Source: Candidatus Zhuqueibacterota bacterium
Lineage (GTDB): Bacteria; Zhuqueibacterota; Zhuqueibacteria; Thermofontimicrobiales; Thiofontviventaceae
Direction: 5' to 3'
Assembly: GCA_016931935.1 (NCBI GenBank)
Contig: JAFGDW010000375.1
Location: 1-44,536, forward strand
Length of the DNA stretch: 44,536 bases
This document shows positions 1 through 7,554 of the stretch, one piece after another. The position numbers were made by a program, and so were the translations under genes. The notes beneath the pieces were generated by a model. It made no database searches. It saw nothing but the letters and a program-made list of their open reading frames with translations, and was not told the origin of the DNA. Position 1 is the first letter of the stretch, and each line of letters opens with the position of its first letter.

Positions 1-25
1 ATTTGTATAATCTCTTCCTCTAAGA

Positions 26-54
26 AATCCTGTTCATCCTGTTATCCTGTCTAA
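26..54. repeat. ATCCTGT direct-repeat patch (dispersed intergenic repeat)
   Basis: Three copies of ATCCTGT start at 27, 36 and 44, followed by CTAA. The reverse complement begins TTAGACAGGAT, and the same 11 bases occur in opposite orientation at 44511-44521 at the other end of the window. Similar 'atcctgt' strings are familiar from intergenic DNA of many environmental bacteria, so this is probably a copy of a dispersed repeat family. No gene is seen in 1-139 otherwise. Confidence 0.5.
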
Positions 55-139
55 TTTTTTTAATTCTGGTTTATCCAGGTTAGGTAAATGTCACAAATCC
101 CAAAAATGCTGAAATTGCTTTTAAATACATGAGGAATAT

Positions 140-556
140 ATGGAAGCACATGTTAAGTTAGTTGAAGGTATATCGTTGGTTGGTCGTGCAAATTCAAATC
201 ATTGGATTCCGATGGATGGTCCTGAAACGACCGGTGGAAATGATGCAGCCTCGCGTCCGGTGGAATTGGTGTTAATTGGATTAGGCGGCTGTACTGGAAT
301 GGATGTTTTGTCAATACTTCAGAAAAAACGCGTCCCATTTACAGACTTTGAAGTGAAGCTGGATTCTGAACGGGCAGAAGATCATCCTAAAGTTTTTACC
401 AAAATTAAAATACATTTTATTGTCTATGGAACCGGAATTAATCCCAAAGACGTGGAGCGGGCAATTGAGCTTTCAGAAACCAAATATTGTCCAGTGTCCG
501 CGATGCTGAAGCACTCTGCTATCATAGAAACGAGTTACGAAATAAAAGAAGCATAA
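140..556 (+). CDS. OsmC/Ohr-family protein
   Basis: A 138-residue protein of the OsmC-like fold, which is known for thiol-dependent reduction of organic peroxides, although many members have no proven substrate. The two family cysteines are present: Cys51 in GGCTGMDV at the start of the central helix and Cys117 in KYCPVSAML. The length is normal for the short YhfA-like branch, in contrast to dimeric Ohr proteins of similar size that carry a different active-site Arg/Glu set. The ATG follows GAGGA at a short distance. It stands alone in front of the sigma-factor gene with a 60-base gap. The fold is certain from the paired cysteines; the substrate is not known. Confidence 0.88.
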   Translation: MEAHVKLVEGISLVGRANSNHWIPMDGPETTGGNDAASRPVELVLIGLGGCTGMDVLSILQKKRVPFTDFEVKLDSERAEDHPKVFTKIKIHFIVYGTGINPKDVERAIELSETKYCPVSAMLKHSAIIETSYEIKEA

Positions 557-582
557 ATTTTTCATAAATAAGGAAAAAAACC

Positions 583-611
583 TTGAAATTCGTGTGAGAA
601 ATGCTTATTTT
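583..611 (+). promoter_or_regulatory. Candidate sigma-70 promoter before the ECF sigma gene
   Basis: TTGAAA at 583-588 and TATTTT at 606-611 with a 17-base spacer. The expected transcription start (about 617-619) coincides with the ATG of the next gene, which has no Shine-Dalgarno sequence. Confidence 0.4.
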
Positions 612-616
612 TTCGC

Positions 617-1201
617 ATGGAAATGAAGGAAAAAGAGCTGATAAAAAAAGCTCAACAAGGTGATCAACAAGCGTTAGCATCGATTGTGACACAGTACGAA
701 CGTTTGGTCTTCAACCTGGGACTTAAATTATTGGGCAATGAGGAAGAGGCGGAGTGTGTGCTTCAGGAGACATTCCTGAAAGTCCTGCAATCGATCAAAA
801 AATTTAAAGCCCAGTCCAGTTTGTCGACGTGGATTTATCGGATTGCCACAAATCAGGCGCTGATGAGACTCCGTAACCGCAAGCGACAATTCGTTTCACT
901 GGATAACGATGACAATGATTCCCAGAGTCAAAAAGATTATTCGAAACTAAGTCAATCGCTGGATGCCAGTCCGCTTGATAATTTGATGAATGAAGAATTA
1001 AAAGAGAAAATGGCTGAGGGGATTGAGCTATTGCCGCCGAAGTATAAATCCGTTTTTGTGCTGAAAGATATTGAAGATTTATCACTCAAAGAAATTGGCG
1101 AGATGTTGGATATGTCGCTCCCTGCGGTAAAATCGAACCTTCATCGTGCCAGGCTTTTTTTACGTGAACAATTAGCAGAGTTATTCGATGAACGAGCATA
1201 A
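617..1201 (+). CDS. ECF-type RNA polymerase sigma factor (SigW/RpoE-like)
   Basis: A 194-residue alternative sigma factor that directs RNA polymerase to a stress regulon. Region 2 lies at about residues 20-90: it includes the core-binding segment around NEEEAECVLQETFLKVL and the promoter-melting segment STWIYRIATNQALMRLRNRK. An acidic linker follows. Region 4 is at about 137-190, with LPPKYKSVFVLKDIEDLSL and the helix-turn-helix IGEMLDMSLPAVKSNLHRAR that reads the -35 element. Region 3 is absent, as expected for ECF factors. A second ATG six bases inside (623) is an alternative start. The 3' end overlaps the anti-sigma gene by 14 bases, so the two are translationally coupled, the usual arrangement for an ECF factor and its inhibitor. 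Target genes cannot be named. Confidence 0.93.
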   Translation: MEMKEKELIKKAQQGDQQALASIVTQYERLVFNLGLKLLGNEEEAECVLQETFLKVLQSIKKFKAQSSLSTWIYRIATNQALMRLRNRKRQFVSLDNDDNDSQSQKDYSKLSQSLDASPLDNLMNEELKEKMAEGIELLPPKYKSVFVLKDIEDLSLKEIGEMLDMSLPAVKSNLHRARLFLREQLAELFDERA

Positions 1202-1439
1202 GCATTCCCCAAACTGTCATAAAACCATGGCGCTCATTTGTGACGATCTGGGCGAAAATATTGATTCGGATTTTTGTAAAGAAATTCAGGAACATCTTGA
1301 GCAATGTCCGCAGTGCTGCGCATCGGTCAATTCATACAGAAAAACGGTCCATCTTTACAAACTATACTGTAATGAAGATGTCCCCCAGGCTATCGACCAA
1401 CGTCTGTGGAAGATTTTGCAAATTTCCAAGCCTGAATAA
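1188..1439 (+). CDS. Soluble zinc-finger anti-sigma factor
   Basis: An 83-residue protein overlapping the upstream sigma gene. It has the zinc anti-sigma signature His36-x3-Cys40-x2-Cys43, with Cys30 as a plausible fourth ligand, inside a short helical region (EIQEHLEQCPQCCASVNSY). Proteins of this ZAS type hold their cognate ECF sigma factor, and in some members zinc release on thiol oxidation frees it. No hydrophobic membrane segment is present, so the protein should be cytoplasmic and sense an internal signal rather than an envelope one. Extra cysteines (Cys10, Cys18, Cys44) could add redox sensitivity. The pairing with the sigma factor rests on the overlap and motif and is well supported; the signal is inferred. 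Confidence 0.85.
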   Translation: MNEHKHSPNCHKTMALICDDLGENIDSDFCKEIQEHLEQCPQCCASVNSYRKTVHLYKLYCNEDVPQAIDQRLWKILQISKPE

Positions 1440-1532
1440 TCCTCACTCGAAAATCGGCTGATTATTAGAGTGATCAGTTGATCTTTTCTAAAATTCATTT
1501 CTATTTAATCGCAATTTAGAAAATATGTAAGA

Positions 1533-3284
1533 ATGTTTTCGGATATGAAAATATCAGCCATATTATTTAATCAATTCATAAATAAGTACATTCGTTTCTC
1601 CAAACCGGTTCAAATCTTTTGTTCGAAATCAATCGATGATGTACCATCAGTATTTTCCGAAATAAGTAAGCTGATCAATGATGGATATTGTGCGGCTGGT
1701 TTTGTCAGTTATGAAGCAGCTCCAGCGTTTGATGATGCGTTACAGGTGAAGCAGAGCAATCACTTCCCATTTTGTTGGTTTGCTGTTTTTAATACATACG
1801 AAATTGTAGATCCACTTCAAACCAAAAACGTGCACTATGAAATTCGGCCATGGAAGCCCGCAATTGATGAAGGCAAATACAGGGGTGATATACGAACAAT
1901 CAAATGGCAGCTCCGTGAAGGATATACCTACCAGGTAAATTATACATATCGATTACATTCCCATTTTAAGGGCGATCCGTATTCACTTTTTTGTGATCTG
2001 ATTGAAAATCAGACAACGCAGAATTCAGCCTACATTGATACTGGCGATTTCGTATTATGTTCAGCCTCGCCGGAATTATTTTTCAAGCTTGATGGAGCAC
2101 AAATCGAATGCCGACCGATGAAAGGAACTGCGCCACGAGGCAGATACTATGAGGAAGACGAGCAGTATAAAAGTTGGCTGCACCATTCGGGAAAAAATCG
2201 AGCTGAAAACGCCATGATTGTTGATATGATCCGCAACGATTTGGGACGAATTGCCGAAATTGGTACGGTACGTGTTCAATCGCTTTATGAAATTGAACGC
2301 TATCAGACCGCCCTGCAAATGACATCGACTGTGACAGCGGAGACAAATGTCTCGTTATGGGAAATATTTTCAGCAATGTTTCCCTGTGCATCCATTACCG
2401 GCGCTCCCAAAGCCCAAACAATGAAAATAATTTCCGAACTGGAAACGACACCGCGAAATATCTATACCGGTACAACAGGATTTGTGTTGCCGGAGCGTAA
2501 GGCCCAATTTAATGTAGCGATCCGTACGGTTATGATTGATCGTAAAAATTCTACGGCGGAATATGGCGTCGGCGGTGGAATTGTGTGGGAATCCGATGAA
2601 CGTGAAGAATTTCAGGAAACCCAAATTAAATCGAAAATTTTGTTCGAGCGACAGCCACAATTTCAATTATTGGAAACCATCCTTTGGATTCCGGAAGATG
2701 GATATTTTTTATTGGAATACCACATGAAGCGAATAAAAGCTTCGGCTGCCTATTTCGATTTTCACTTTTCTGAATCAGATATTCGAGAAAATCTGGAATC
2801 GTTAGTATCCAAATATACAAATGAAGCACACAAAATTCGCCTATTGGTTTCAAAAGAGGGTAAATTTTCGACCAAAATTACAAGGATTGATATCAGGAAA
2901 TCATCACGACCGGTACACTTAAAAATTTCAAACGTACGTGTCGAGTCATCCGATCCGTTATTATTCCATAAAACGACTCATCGCAACATTTTTAACAAGG
3001 CAAAACAGATGTGTGGTGCGACGTGTGATGATGTGGTATTGGTAAATGAGCGAGGCGAAATAACAGAGACAAGTATTTTTAATATTGTCGTTAATTCAAA
3101 TGGAAATATGTTGACTCCAGCGCGCGATTGCGGATTGCTTGCCGGCACTTTTCGTGAATGGCTAATTGATCAAAATAGAATTAAGGAAGCTGTGTTGACT
3201 CCAGGTGACATCGAGCAATGCAGAGAAATTTTTGTGATCAACTCTGTGCGCAAATGGCAACGAGCCATACTAATTGATAAATAA
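1533..3284 (+). CDS. pabBC: Fused aminodeoxychorismate synthase component I / aminodeoxychorismate lyase
   Basis: A 583-residue two-domain enzyme of folate synthesis. Residues about 1-370 form a chorismate-binding PabB domain: the catalytic lysine is Lys197 in RPMKGTAPRGR, followed by MIVDMIRNDLGRIAEIGTV and the SITGAPKAQTM loop. PabB makes 4-amino-4-deoxychorismate from chorismate with ammonia from PabA. Residues about 375-583 form a fold-type IV PLP-dependent PabC domain that releases pyruvate to give p-aminobenzoate; Lys480 in HKTTHRN is the expected PLP lysine, with TSIFNIVV and GLLAGTFRE downstream. Such fusions are known in several phyla. No PabA-type glutamine amidotransferase lies in the window. 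The start is uncertain: a second ATG at 1545 would remove four residues, and neither has a clear ribosome-binding site. Confidence 0.92.
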   Translation: MFSDMKISAILFNQFINKYIRFSKPVQIFCSKSIDDVPSVFSEISKLINDGYCAAGFVSYEAAPAFDDALQVKQSNHFPFCWFAVFNTYEIVDPLQTKNVHYEIRPWKPAIDEGKYRGDIRTIKWQLREGYTYQVNYTYRLHSHFKGDPYSLFCDLIENQTTQNSAYIDTGDFVLCSASPELFFKLDGAQIECRPMKGTAPRGRYYEEDEQYKSWLHHSGKNRAENAMIVDMIRNDLGRIAEIGTVRVQSLYEIERYQTALQMTSTVTAETNVSLWEIFSAMFPCASITGAPKAQTMKIISELETTPRNIYTGTTGFVLPERKAQFNVAIRTVMIDRKNSTAEYGVGGGIVWESDEREEFQETQIKSKILFERQPQFQLLETILWIPEDGYFLLEYHMKRIKASAAYFDFHFSESDIRENLESLVSKYTNEAHKIRLLVSKEGKFSTKITRIDIRKSSRPVHLKISNVRVESSDPLLFHKTTHRNIFNKAKQMCGATCDDVVLVNERGEITETSIFNIVVNSNGNMLTPARDCGLLAGTFREWLIDQNRIKEAVLTPGDIEQCREIFVINSVRKWQRAILIDK

Positions 3285-3331
3285 ATTTGTACTGATATTA
3301 AAGATTGCCGTAAAAATGAAATAATTAATCT

Positions 3332-4552
3332 ATGATCTGGATTTCAATAAGTATCATTTCCATTACCATCGTCGGTGTGTCGCTGGGACGATTTCCGTTT
3401 CTCCGCATGAATCGCGCAACAATTGCCTTTGTTGGCGCAGTTGCATTGATTCTTTCCGGCGCCATTTCCATCGAAGAAGCCTATCGCACAATCGATTTAA
3501 ACACGATTGCTTTGCTGCTTTCCATTATGATTTTGAATGTTAATTTTAAATTATCCGGATTTTTTTCTCTAATTTCAGTTTATATTTTAAGAATTGCAAA
3601 AACACCACGCCGATTGTTGGGATTGCTTATTTTCTTTGCTGGCATTTTGTCAGCATTATTCCTGAATGACACGATTGTCCTGGTTTTTACACCGATTGTT
3701 CTTGATATTGCCTCTGGTTTAAAACGTAATTCTGTCCCCTATCTGATTGCATTAGCCACTGCAGCAAATATTGGGTCTGTGGCTACGATAATAGGTAATC
3801 CACAAAATATTTTAATCGGATCATTTTCAGGAATAAAATTTGTGGAATTTACAGCGTATTTGTTTCCGGTTGCGTGTGTGGGACTCATTTTCATCTGGTT
3901 ACTCATCATAACATTGTATCAGAAAGAATTTTCCAAAGAACCATTTGAATTAATTCTGTCGACTAAAAATCGAATCCATCGTCCATTGATGAGGAAATCC
4001 GTTTTTTCTGCGTTGTTAATGCTGGCAGCAATGATATTCGGCGTACCCACAGCCATTGCTGCAATGGGCGCGGCATCGCTATTATTGGTTACACGACGAT
4101 TAAAAGCAGAGCGGGTTTTTACGGAAATTGACTGGTCGCTATTGGTTTTCTTTTCTGGATTGTTTGTTGTGACCGGCTCTATTCGAACCCTCGGCCTGAG
4201 CGAATGGATATTCAAGCTTCTATTTATTCATAGCGGAAATGATTTAATCGACCTGACAATTATTTCCACACTCGCCAGCAATATTATCTCCAATGTTCCG
4301 GCAGTGCTTTTACTAAAGGATATCGTCGCGTCTTTTTCTAATACTAAAATCATTTGGCTCTTATTGGCAATGGCTACAACATTTGCTGGTAATCTAACCT
4401 TGCTGGGATCGGTAGCTAATTTAATTGTCGCTGAAACAGCGAAAAAACGTGGGATTTATTTATCATTTTCAGAATATCTACGCTCGGGAATACTTATTAC
4501 GCTCGGTACACTTATCATTGGGACACTCTGGCTAAGCATATTTTACCGATAA
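3332..4552 (+). CDS. SLC13/ArsB/NhaD-superfamily (CitMHS-like) ion transporter
   Basis: A 406-residue, strongly hydrophobic inner-membrane protein with roughly ten or more membrane spans. Signature stretches of the ion-transporter superfamily are visible in both halves: SALFLNDTIVLVFTPIV and ANIGSVATIIGNPQNILIG in the first, ASNIISNVPAVLL and NLTLLGSVANLIVAE in the second. These correspond to the paired re-entrant substrate/ion-binding loops. Members move arsenite, dicarboxylates, citrate, sulfate or Na+/H+, and sequence reading alone does not separate these here. There are no TrkA_C domains inserted in the central loop, unlike many SLC13-like bacterial members. It follows pabBC by 47 bases on the same strand but shows no functional link to it. 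Confidence 0.8.
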   Translation: MIWISISIISITIVGVSLGRFPFLRMNRATIAFVGAVALILSGAISIEEAYRTIDLNTIALLLSIMILNVNFKLSGFFSLISVYILRIAKTPRRLLGLLIFFAGILSALFLNDTIVLVFTPIVLDIASGLKRNSVPYLIALATAANIGSVATIIGNPQNILIGSFSGIKFVEFTAYLFPVACVGLIFIWLLIITLYQKEFSKEPFELILSTKNRIHRPLMRKSVFSALLMLAAMIFGVPTAIAAMGAASLLLVTRRLKAERVFTEIDWSLLVFFSGLFVVTGSIRTLGLSEWIFKLLFIHSGNDLIDLTIISTLASNIISNVPAVLLLKDIVASFSNTKIIWLLLAMATTFAGNLTLLGSVANLIVAETAKKRGIYLSFSEYLRSGILITLGTLIIGTLWLSIFYR

Positions 4553-4644
4553 GGAAATTAACAATAAAAATAATCTGTTATCGTAAAACTGTTAATTATC
4601 GTGCCGGTTTTAGCGGCATTAGTTTTGCAACACGTGCATGGATG

Positions 4645-4694
4645 AACAATTTTTCTCCAAACGCGTTGGATAGAGTGTATTGGAGAATATTGTT
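4645..4694 (+). repeat. Imperfect hairpin in the glmM upstream region
   Basis: AACAAT..TTCTCC (4645-4658) can pair with GGAGAA.ATTGTT (4682-4694), two six-base helices with a small bulge and a 23-base loop. It lies in the 238-base gap before glmM, which holds no other clear signal. It is AT-rich and could be chance; a leader structure or weak terminator for the transporter gene is possible. Confidence 0.25.
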
Positions 4695-4790
4695 TAATGA
4701 ACGTTGATTTAGTGATTGTTGATAAAAGTAACTCAGCACGTTTGAAATACATCAATGGATGTTCATCATAATTAATCAGTGGAGGACAAC

Positions 4791-6140
4791 GTGGCGCAAT
4801 TAATGGTAAGCATTTCAGGAGTTCGAGGAATTGTCGGAGAGGGATTAACTCCACAAGTGACACTGAATTTCGCCCAGGCGTTTGGAACATTTTTAGGCAA
4901 TGGAAAAGTCGTGGTTGGTCGGGACTCCCGGGTTACCGGGGAAATGATGAAAAATGCAGTATTTGCCGGCTTGCTTGCTGTTGGCTCGGATATAATTGAT
5001 ATTGGTGTTTGTGCAACGCCAACTGTACAAATGGCTGTGGAACATCTTGGAGCGCGTGGCGGTATTGCGATTACCGCGAGTCATAATCCGATTGAGTGGA
5101 ATGCATTAAAATTGATCGATGCAACCGGAATGTTTCTGGATGAACAGCAAGGCCAGCAAGTTATTCGAATTGTAGAAGAAAAATCGTTTGACCATGTCAC
5201 ATGGGAAAAAATCGGCAAAGTGGAAAAATATGACATGGCGACCAATGATCATTTGGATGCAATTTTAAAGCTGGATTTCATTGACGCAGAAAAAATTGCC
5301 AGTCGAAAATTCAAAGTGGCTGTTGATTGCGTAAATGGTGCTGGCGGAGTGATTATTCCTGAATTAATGAAACGATTGGGTTGCGAAACGGTTTATATCA
5401 ATCGCGAACCGAGTGGCGTATTTCCACGAAGCCCGGAACCGGTACCGGAAAACCTGAAAGAACTTTGTAAAAAAGTAAAGGAAGAAAAAGCGGATATCGG
5501 CTTTGCTGTAGATCCTGATGTGGATAGATTAGCAATTGTTTCGGAGAAGGGTAAGCCATTGGGCGAAGAGTATACGCTTGCATTGGCGGTTAATTATGTG
5601 GCGCAGAAGAAACGGGGCCCCGTTGTAGTGAATGCTTCAGTAACTAAAGCGATCGATGATTTGGCCAAAAAATATCGTTCGGAAGTCGTTCGCACCAAAG
5701 TGGGAGAAATTCACGTCGCCAAAAAAATGAAAGAAATTGAGGCCGCCATCGGTGGCGAAGGTAACGGTGGTGTGATTTTACCAGAACTCCATTTAGGTCG
5801 GGATGCACCGTTGGGAATTGCGCTTACATTGCAACAATTAGCCGAATTTGACGGTAGTATATCTATGTTGCATCGGATGCTGCCACAATATTTTCAATCA
5901 AAAAAGAAAGTGGAATTGGCCGATAAGGCCACGGCTACCATCATTGATAAAATAATTAAGCAGTATGCCAAAGAAAAAATTGATCTGATTGATGGTATAA
6001 AAATTCAGTGGGATAATGAATGGGTTCATATTCGGGCATCGAATACCGAACCGATCATCCGCATTTTGGCAGAAGCAAAATCCATGGAACGGGCCGATGC
6101 GCTTTGCTACAAATTTATTAAAGAAATCGAAAGTGCCTGA
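4791..6140 (+). CDS. glmM: Phosphoglucosamine mutase (alpha-D-phosphohexomutase family)
   Basis: With the GTG at 4791 the protein has 449 residues. I prefer this start over the in-frame GTG at 4779 because GGAGG at 4781-4785 sits five bases ahead of it. The enzyme interconverts glucosamine-6-phosphate and glucosamine-1-phosphate for UDP-GlcNAc, hence peptidoglycan and lipid A. All four phosphohexomutase loops are present: the phosphoserine loop TASHNPIEWNALK (Ser97), the metal loop DPDVDRLAIV, the sugar loop GGEGNGGVILPELHLGRDA and the phosphate loop RASNTEPIIRI. The EGNGG form of the sugar loop is the variant seen in Bacteroidota/FCB and archaeal enzymes, not the proteobacterial type, so activity on other hexose phosphates cannot be excluded. 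The next gene begins two bases after its stop. Confidence 0.9.
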   Translation: MAQLMVSISGVRGIVGEGLTPQVTLNFAQAFGTFLGNGKVVVGRDSRVTGEMMKNAVFAGLLAVGSDIIDIGVCATPTVQMAVEHLGARGGIAITASHNPIEWNALKLIDATGMFLDEQQGQQVIRIVEEKSFDHVTWEKIGKVEKYDMATNDHLDAILKLDFIDAEKIASRKFKVAVDCVNGAGGVIIPELMKRLGCETVYINREPSGVFPRSPEPVPENLKELCKKVKEEKADIGFAVDPDVDRLAIVSEKGKPLGEEYTLALAVNYVAQKKRGPVVVNASVTKAIDDLAKKYRSEVVRTKVGEIHVAKKMKEIEAAIGGEGNGGVILPELHLGRDAPLGIALTLQQLAEFDGSISMLHRMLPQYFQSKKKVELADKATATIIDKIIKQYAKEKIDLIDGIKIQWDNEWVHIRASNTEPIIRILAEAKSMERADALCYKFIKEIESA

Positions 6141-6142
6141 TT

Positions 6143-7477
6143 ATGAATGCTCTTCAGCTAATTACTAAGAAACAGGCTGGAAATGAACTCACCCCAGACG
6201 AAATCTCATATTTGGTTCGGGGATACGTAAATGGTGATATTCCGGATTATCAGATGTCGGCGTTTTTAATGGCAGCATATTATCAGGAAATGTCACCGGA
6301 AGAAACATATCAACTCACAAAAATTATGTTGGAATCCGGGGAACGCGTAAATACAAGCAGCATTCCCGGCATTAAAGTTGATAAACATAGCACCGGTGGT
6401 GTGGGCGACAAAGTGTCGATTGTCCTGGCGCCGCTAATCGCTTGTGTTGGCTTGTACGTGCCAATGATTTCCGGACGGGCATTGGGCCACTCCGGCGGAA
6501 CACTGGACAAGCTGGAGTCGATACCTGGCATCAATACGAATCTTTCTGTTGATGAGGCCGTTAAGCAGCTATCTAAAATTGGTGCTGTTTTTATGGCGCA
6601 GACAGAAGAACTTGTACCCGCCGATAAAAAAATGTACGCGCTGCGTGATGCTACGTCAACAGTCAAATCCATCCCATTGATTACCGCTAGTATCCTAAGC
6701 AAAAAAATAGCCGAAGGCATTGATGGTCTTGTTCTGGATGTCAAAGTAGGTAAGGGCGCATTTTATTCACGACAGCAATATGCATTGAAGCTTGCTAACA
6801 GTCTGATCAATGTAAGTGAGAAATTTGGTTTAAAAACATCTGTGCTATTTACGGCAATGGATCAACCGTTGGGAAAAGCAGTTGGAAACTGGCTGGAAAT
6901 TAAGGAAAGTATTGATACATTACGTGGCAACGGGCCAAAGGATTTTGTCGATGTGGTACTGGCTCTGGGTTCTGAAATGTTAGTGCAAACGAAGCAGGAA
7001 AAAACATACGAAGAAGCGCTTAAGCGCCTGAGTATAAAACTGCAATCGGGCGAGGCGTATAAAAAATTACTTGAAATTGTGAAGAGCCAGGGCGGCAAAA
7101 CGAAATTCATAGAAAATCCTGGTAATTATCCGGAGTCGCAACGCAAGATAGTTGTTCGTAGTGAACGTAGTGGCTATATTAGTACAATCGACGCCCTTCA
7201 GATTGGAACTCTTGCAATGGATGTCGGCGCCGGCAGGCATAAAATGACCGATGAGGTTGATCTGAAAGCCGGCGTGATGTTGAATAAAAAAGTTGGTGAT
7301 TATGTTGAACGGGGAGAAGAACTGGCTACTATCATGACAGATCGGCAGATTGAAGTCACCGAAATAAATACACGCGTCTGGAATGCAATCGAGGTCACGA
7401 AATTGAAAGTTTTACCGCCAAATCCATTACTTGGTTATGCGGTTAAAGATGGTTCGTGCCGTTGGCCACCATTTTGA
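6143..7477 (+). CDS. deoA: Pyrimidine-nucleoside (thymidine) phosphorylase
   Basis: A 444-residue enzyme that splits thymidine, deoxyuridine or uridine with phosphate to give the base and (deoxy)ribose-1-phosphate in pyrimidine salvage. The family signature is intact: KHSTGGVGDKVSIVLAPL (phosphate binding) and SGRALGHSGGTLDKLESIPG. The alpha domain, hinge and C-terminal alpha/beta domain (YISTIDALQIGTLAMDVGAG) are all present and the length is normal. It starts two bases after glmM and is surely co-transcribed with it. deoC, which handles the released deoxyribose phosphate, lies 3 kb away on the same strand with its own promoter. The choice between Pdp (broad) and DeoA (thymidine) cannot be made by eye. 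Confidence 0.93.
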   Translation: MNALQLITKKQAGNELTPDEISYLVRGYVNGDIPDYQMSAFLMAAYYQEMSPEETYQLTKIMLESGERVNTSSIPGIKVDKHSTGGVGDKVSIVLAPLIACVGLYVPMISGRALGHSGGTLDKLESIPGINTNLSVDEAVKQLSKIGAVFMAQTEELVPADKKMYALRDATSTVKSIPLITASILSKKIAEGIDGLVLDVKVGKGAFYSRQQYALKLANSLINVSEKFGLKTSVLFTAMDQPLGKAVGNWLEIKESIDTLRGNGPKDFVDVVLALGSEMLVQTKQEKTYEEALKRLSIKLQSGEAYKKLLEIVKSQGGKTKFIENPGNYPESQRKIVVRSERSGYISTIDALQIGTLAMDVGAGRHKMTDEVDLKAGVMLNKKVGDYVERGEELATIMTDRQIEVTEINTRVWNAIEVTKLKVLPPNPLLGYAVKDGSCRWPPF

Positions 7478-7488
7478 TAATTAAAAAA

Positions 7489-7521
7489 AAGCGATTTGGT
7501 CTGTAATTGATCAAATCGCTT
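7489..7521. terminator. Bidirectional intrinsic terminator between deoA and PBP1a
   Basis: A 13-base-pair stem (AAGCGATTTGGTC paired with GATCAAATCGCTT, one G-T wobble) with a seven-base loop. On the plus strand it is followed by GAAACTTTT. On the minus strand it is followed by a run of eight T (complement of 7483-7490), making it a strong terminator for the minus-strand PBP1a gene. The two genes converge here. Confidence 0.85.
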
Positions 7522-7554
7522 GAAACTTTTATCGAATTCATTTAGCGGAACGGA

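Noticed and set aside
4553..4790. Possible riboswitch or ribozyme (glmS-like) before glmM
   Set aside because: No glmS ribozyme core could be recognised, and that ribozyme belongs to glmS rather than glmM; only an imperfect AT-rich hairpin is present.
4558..4890. Minus-strand 110-codon open frame spanning the gap before glmM
   Set aside because: It runs antisense into the conserved glmM start, lacks a ribosome-binding site and shows no recognisable motif; a chance frame.
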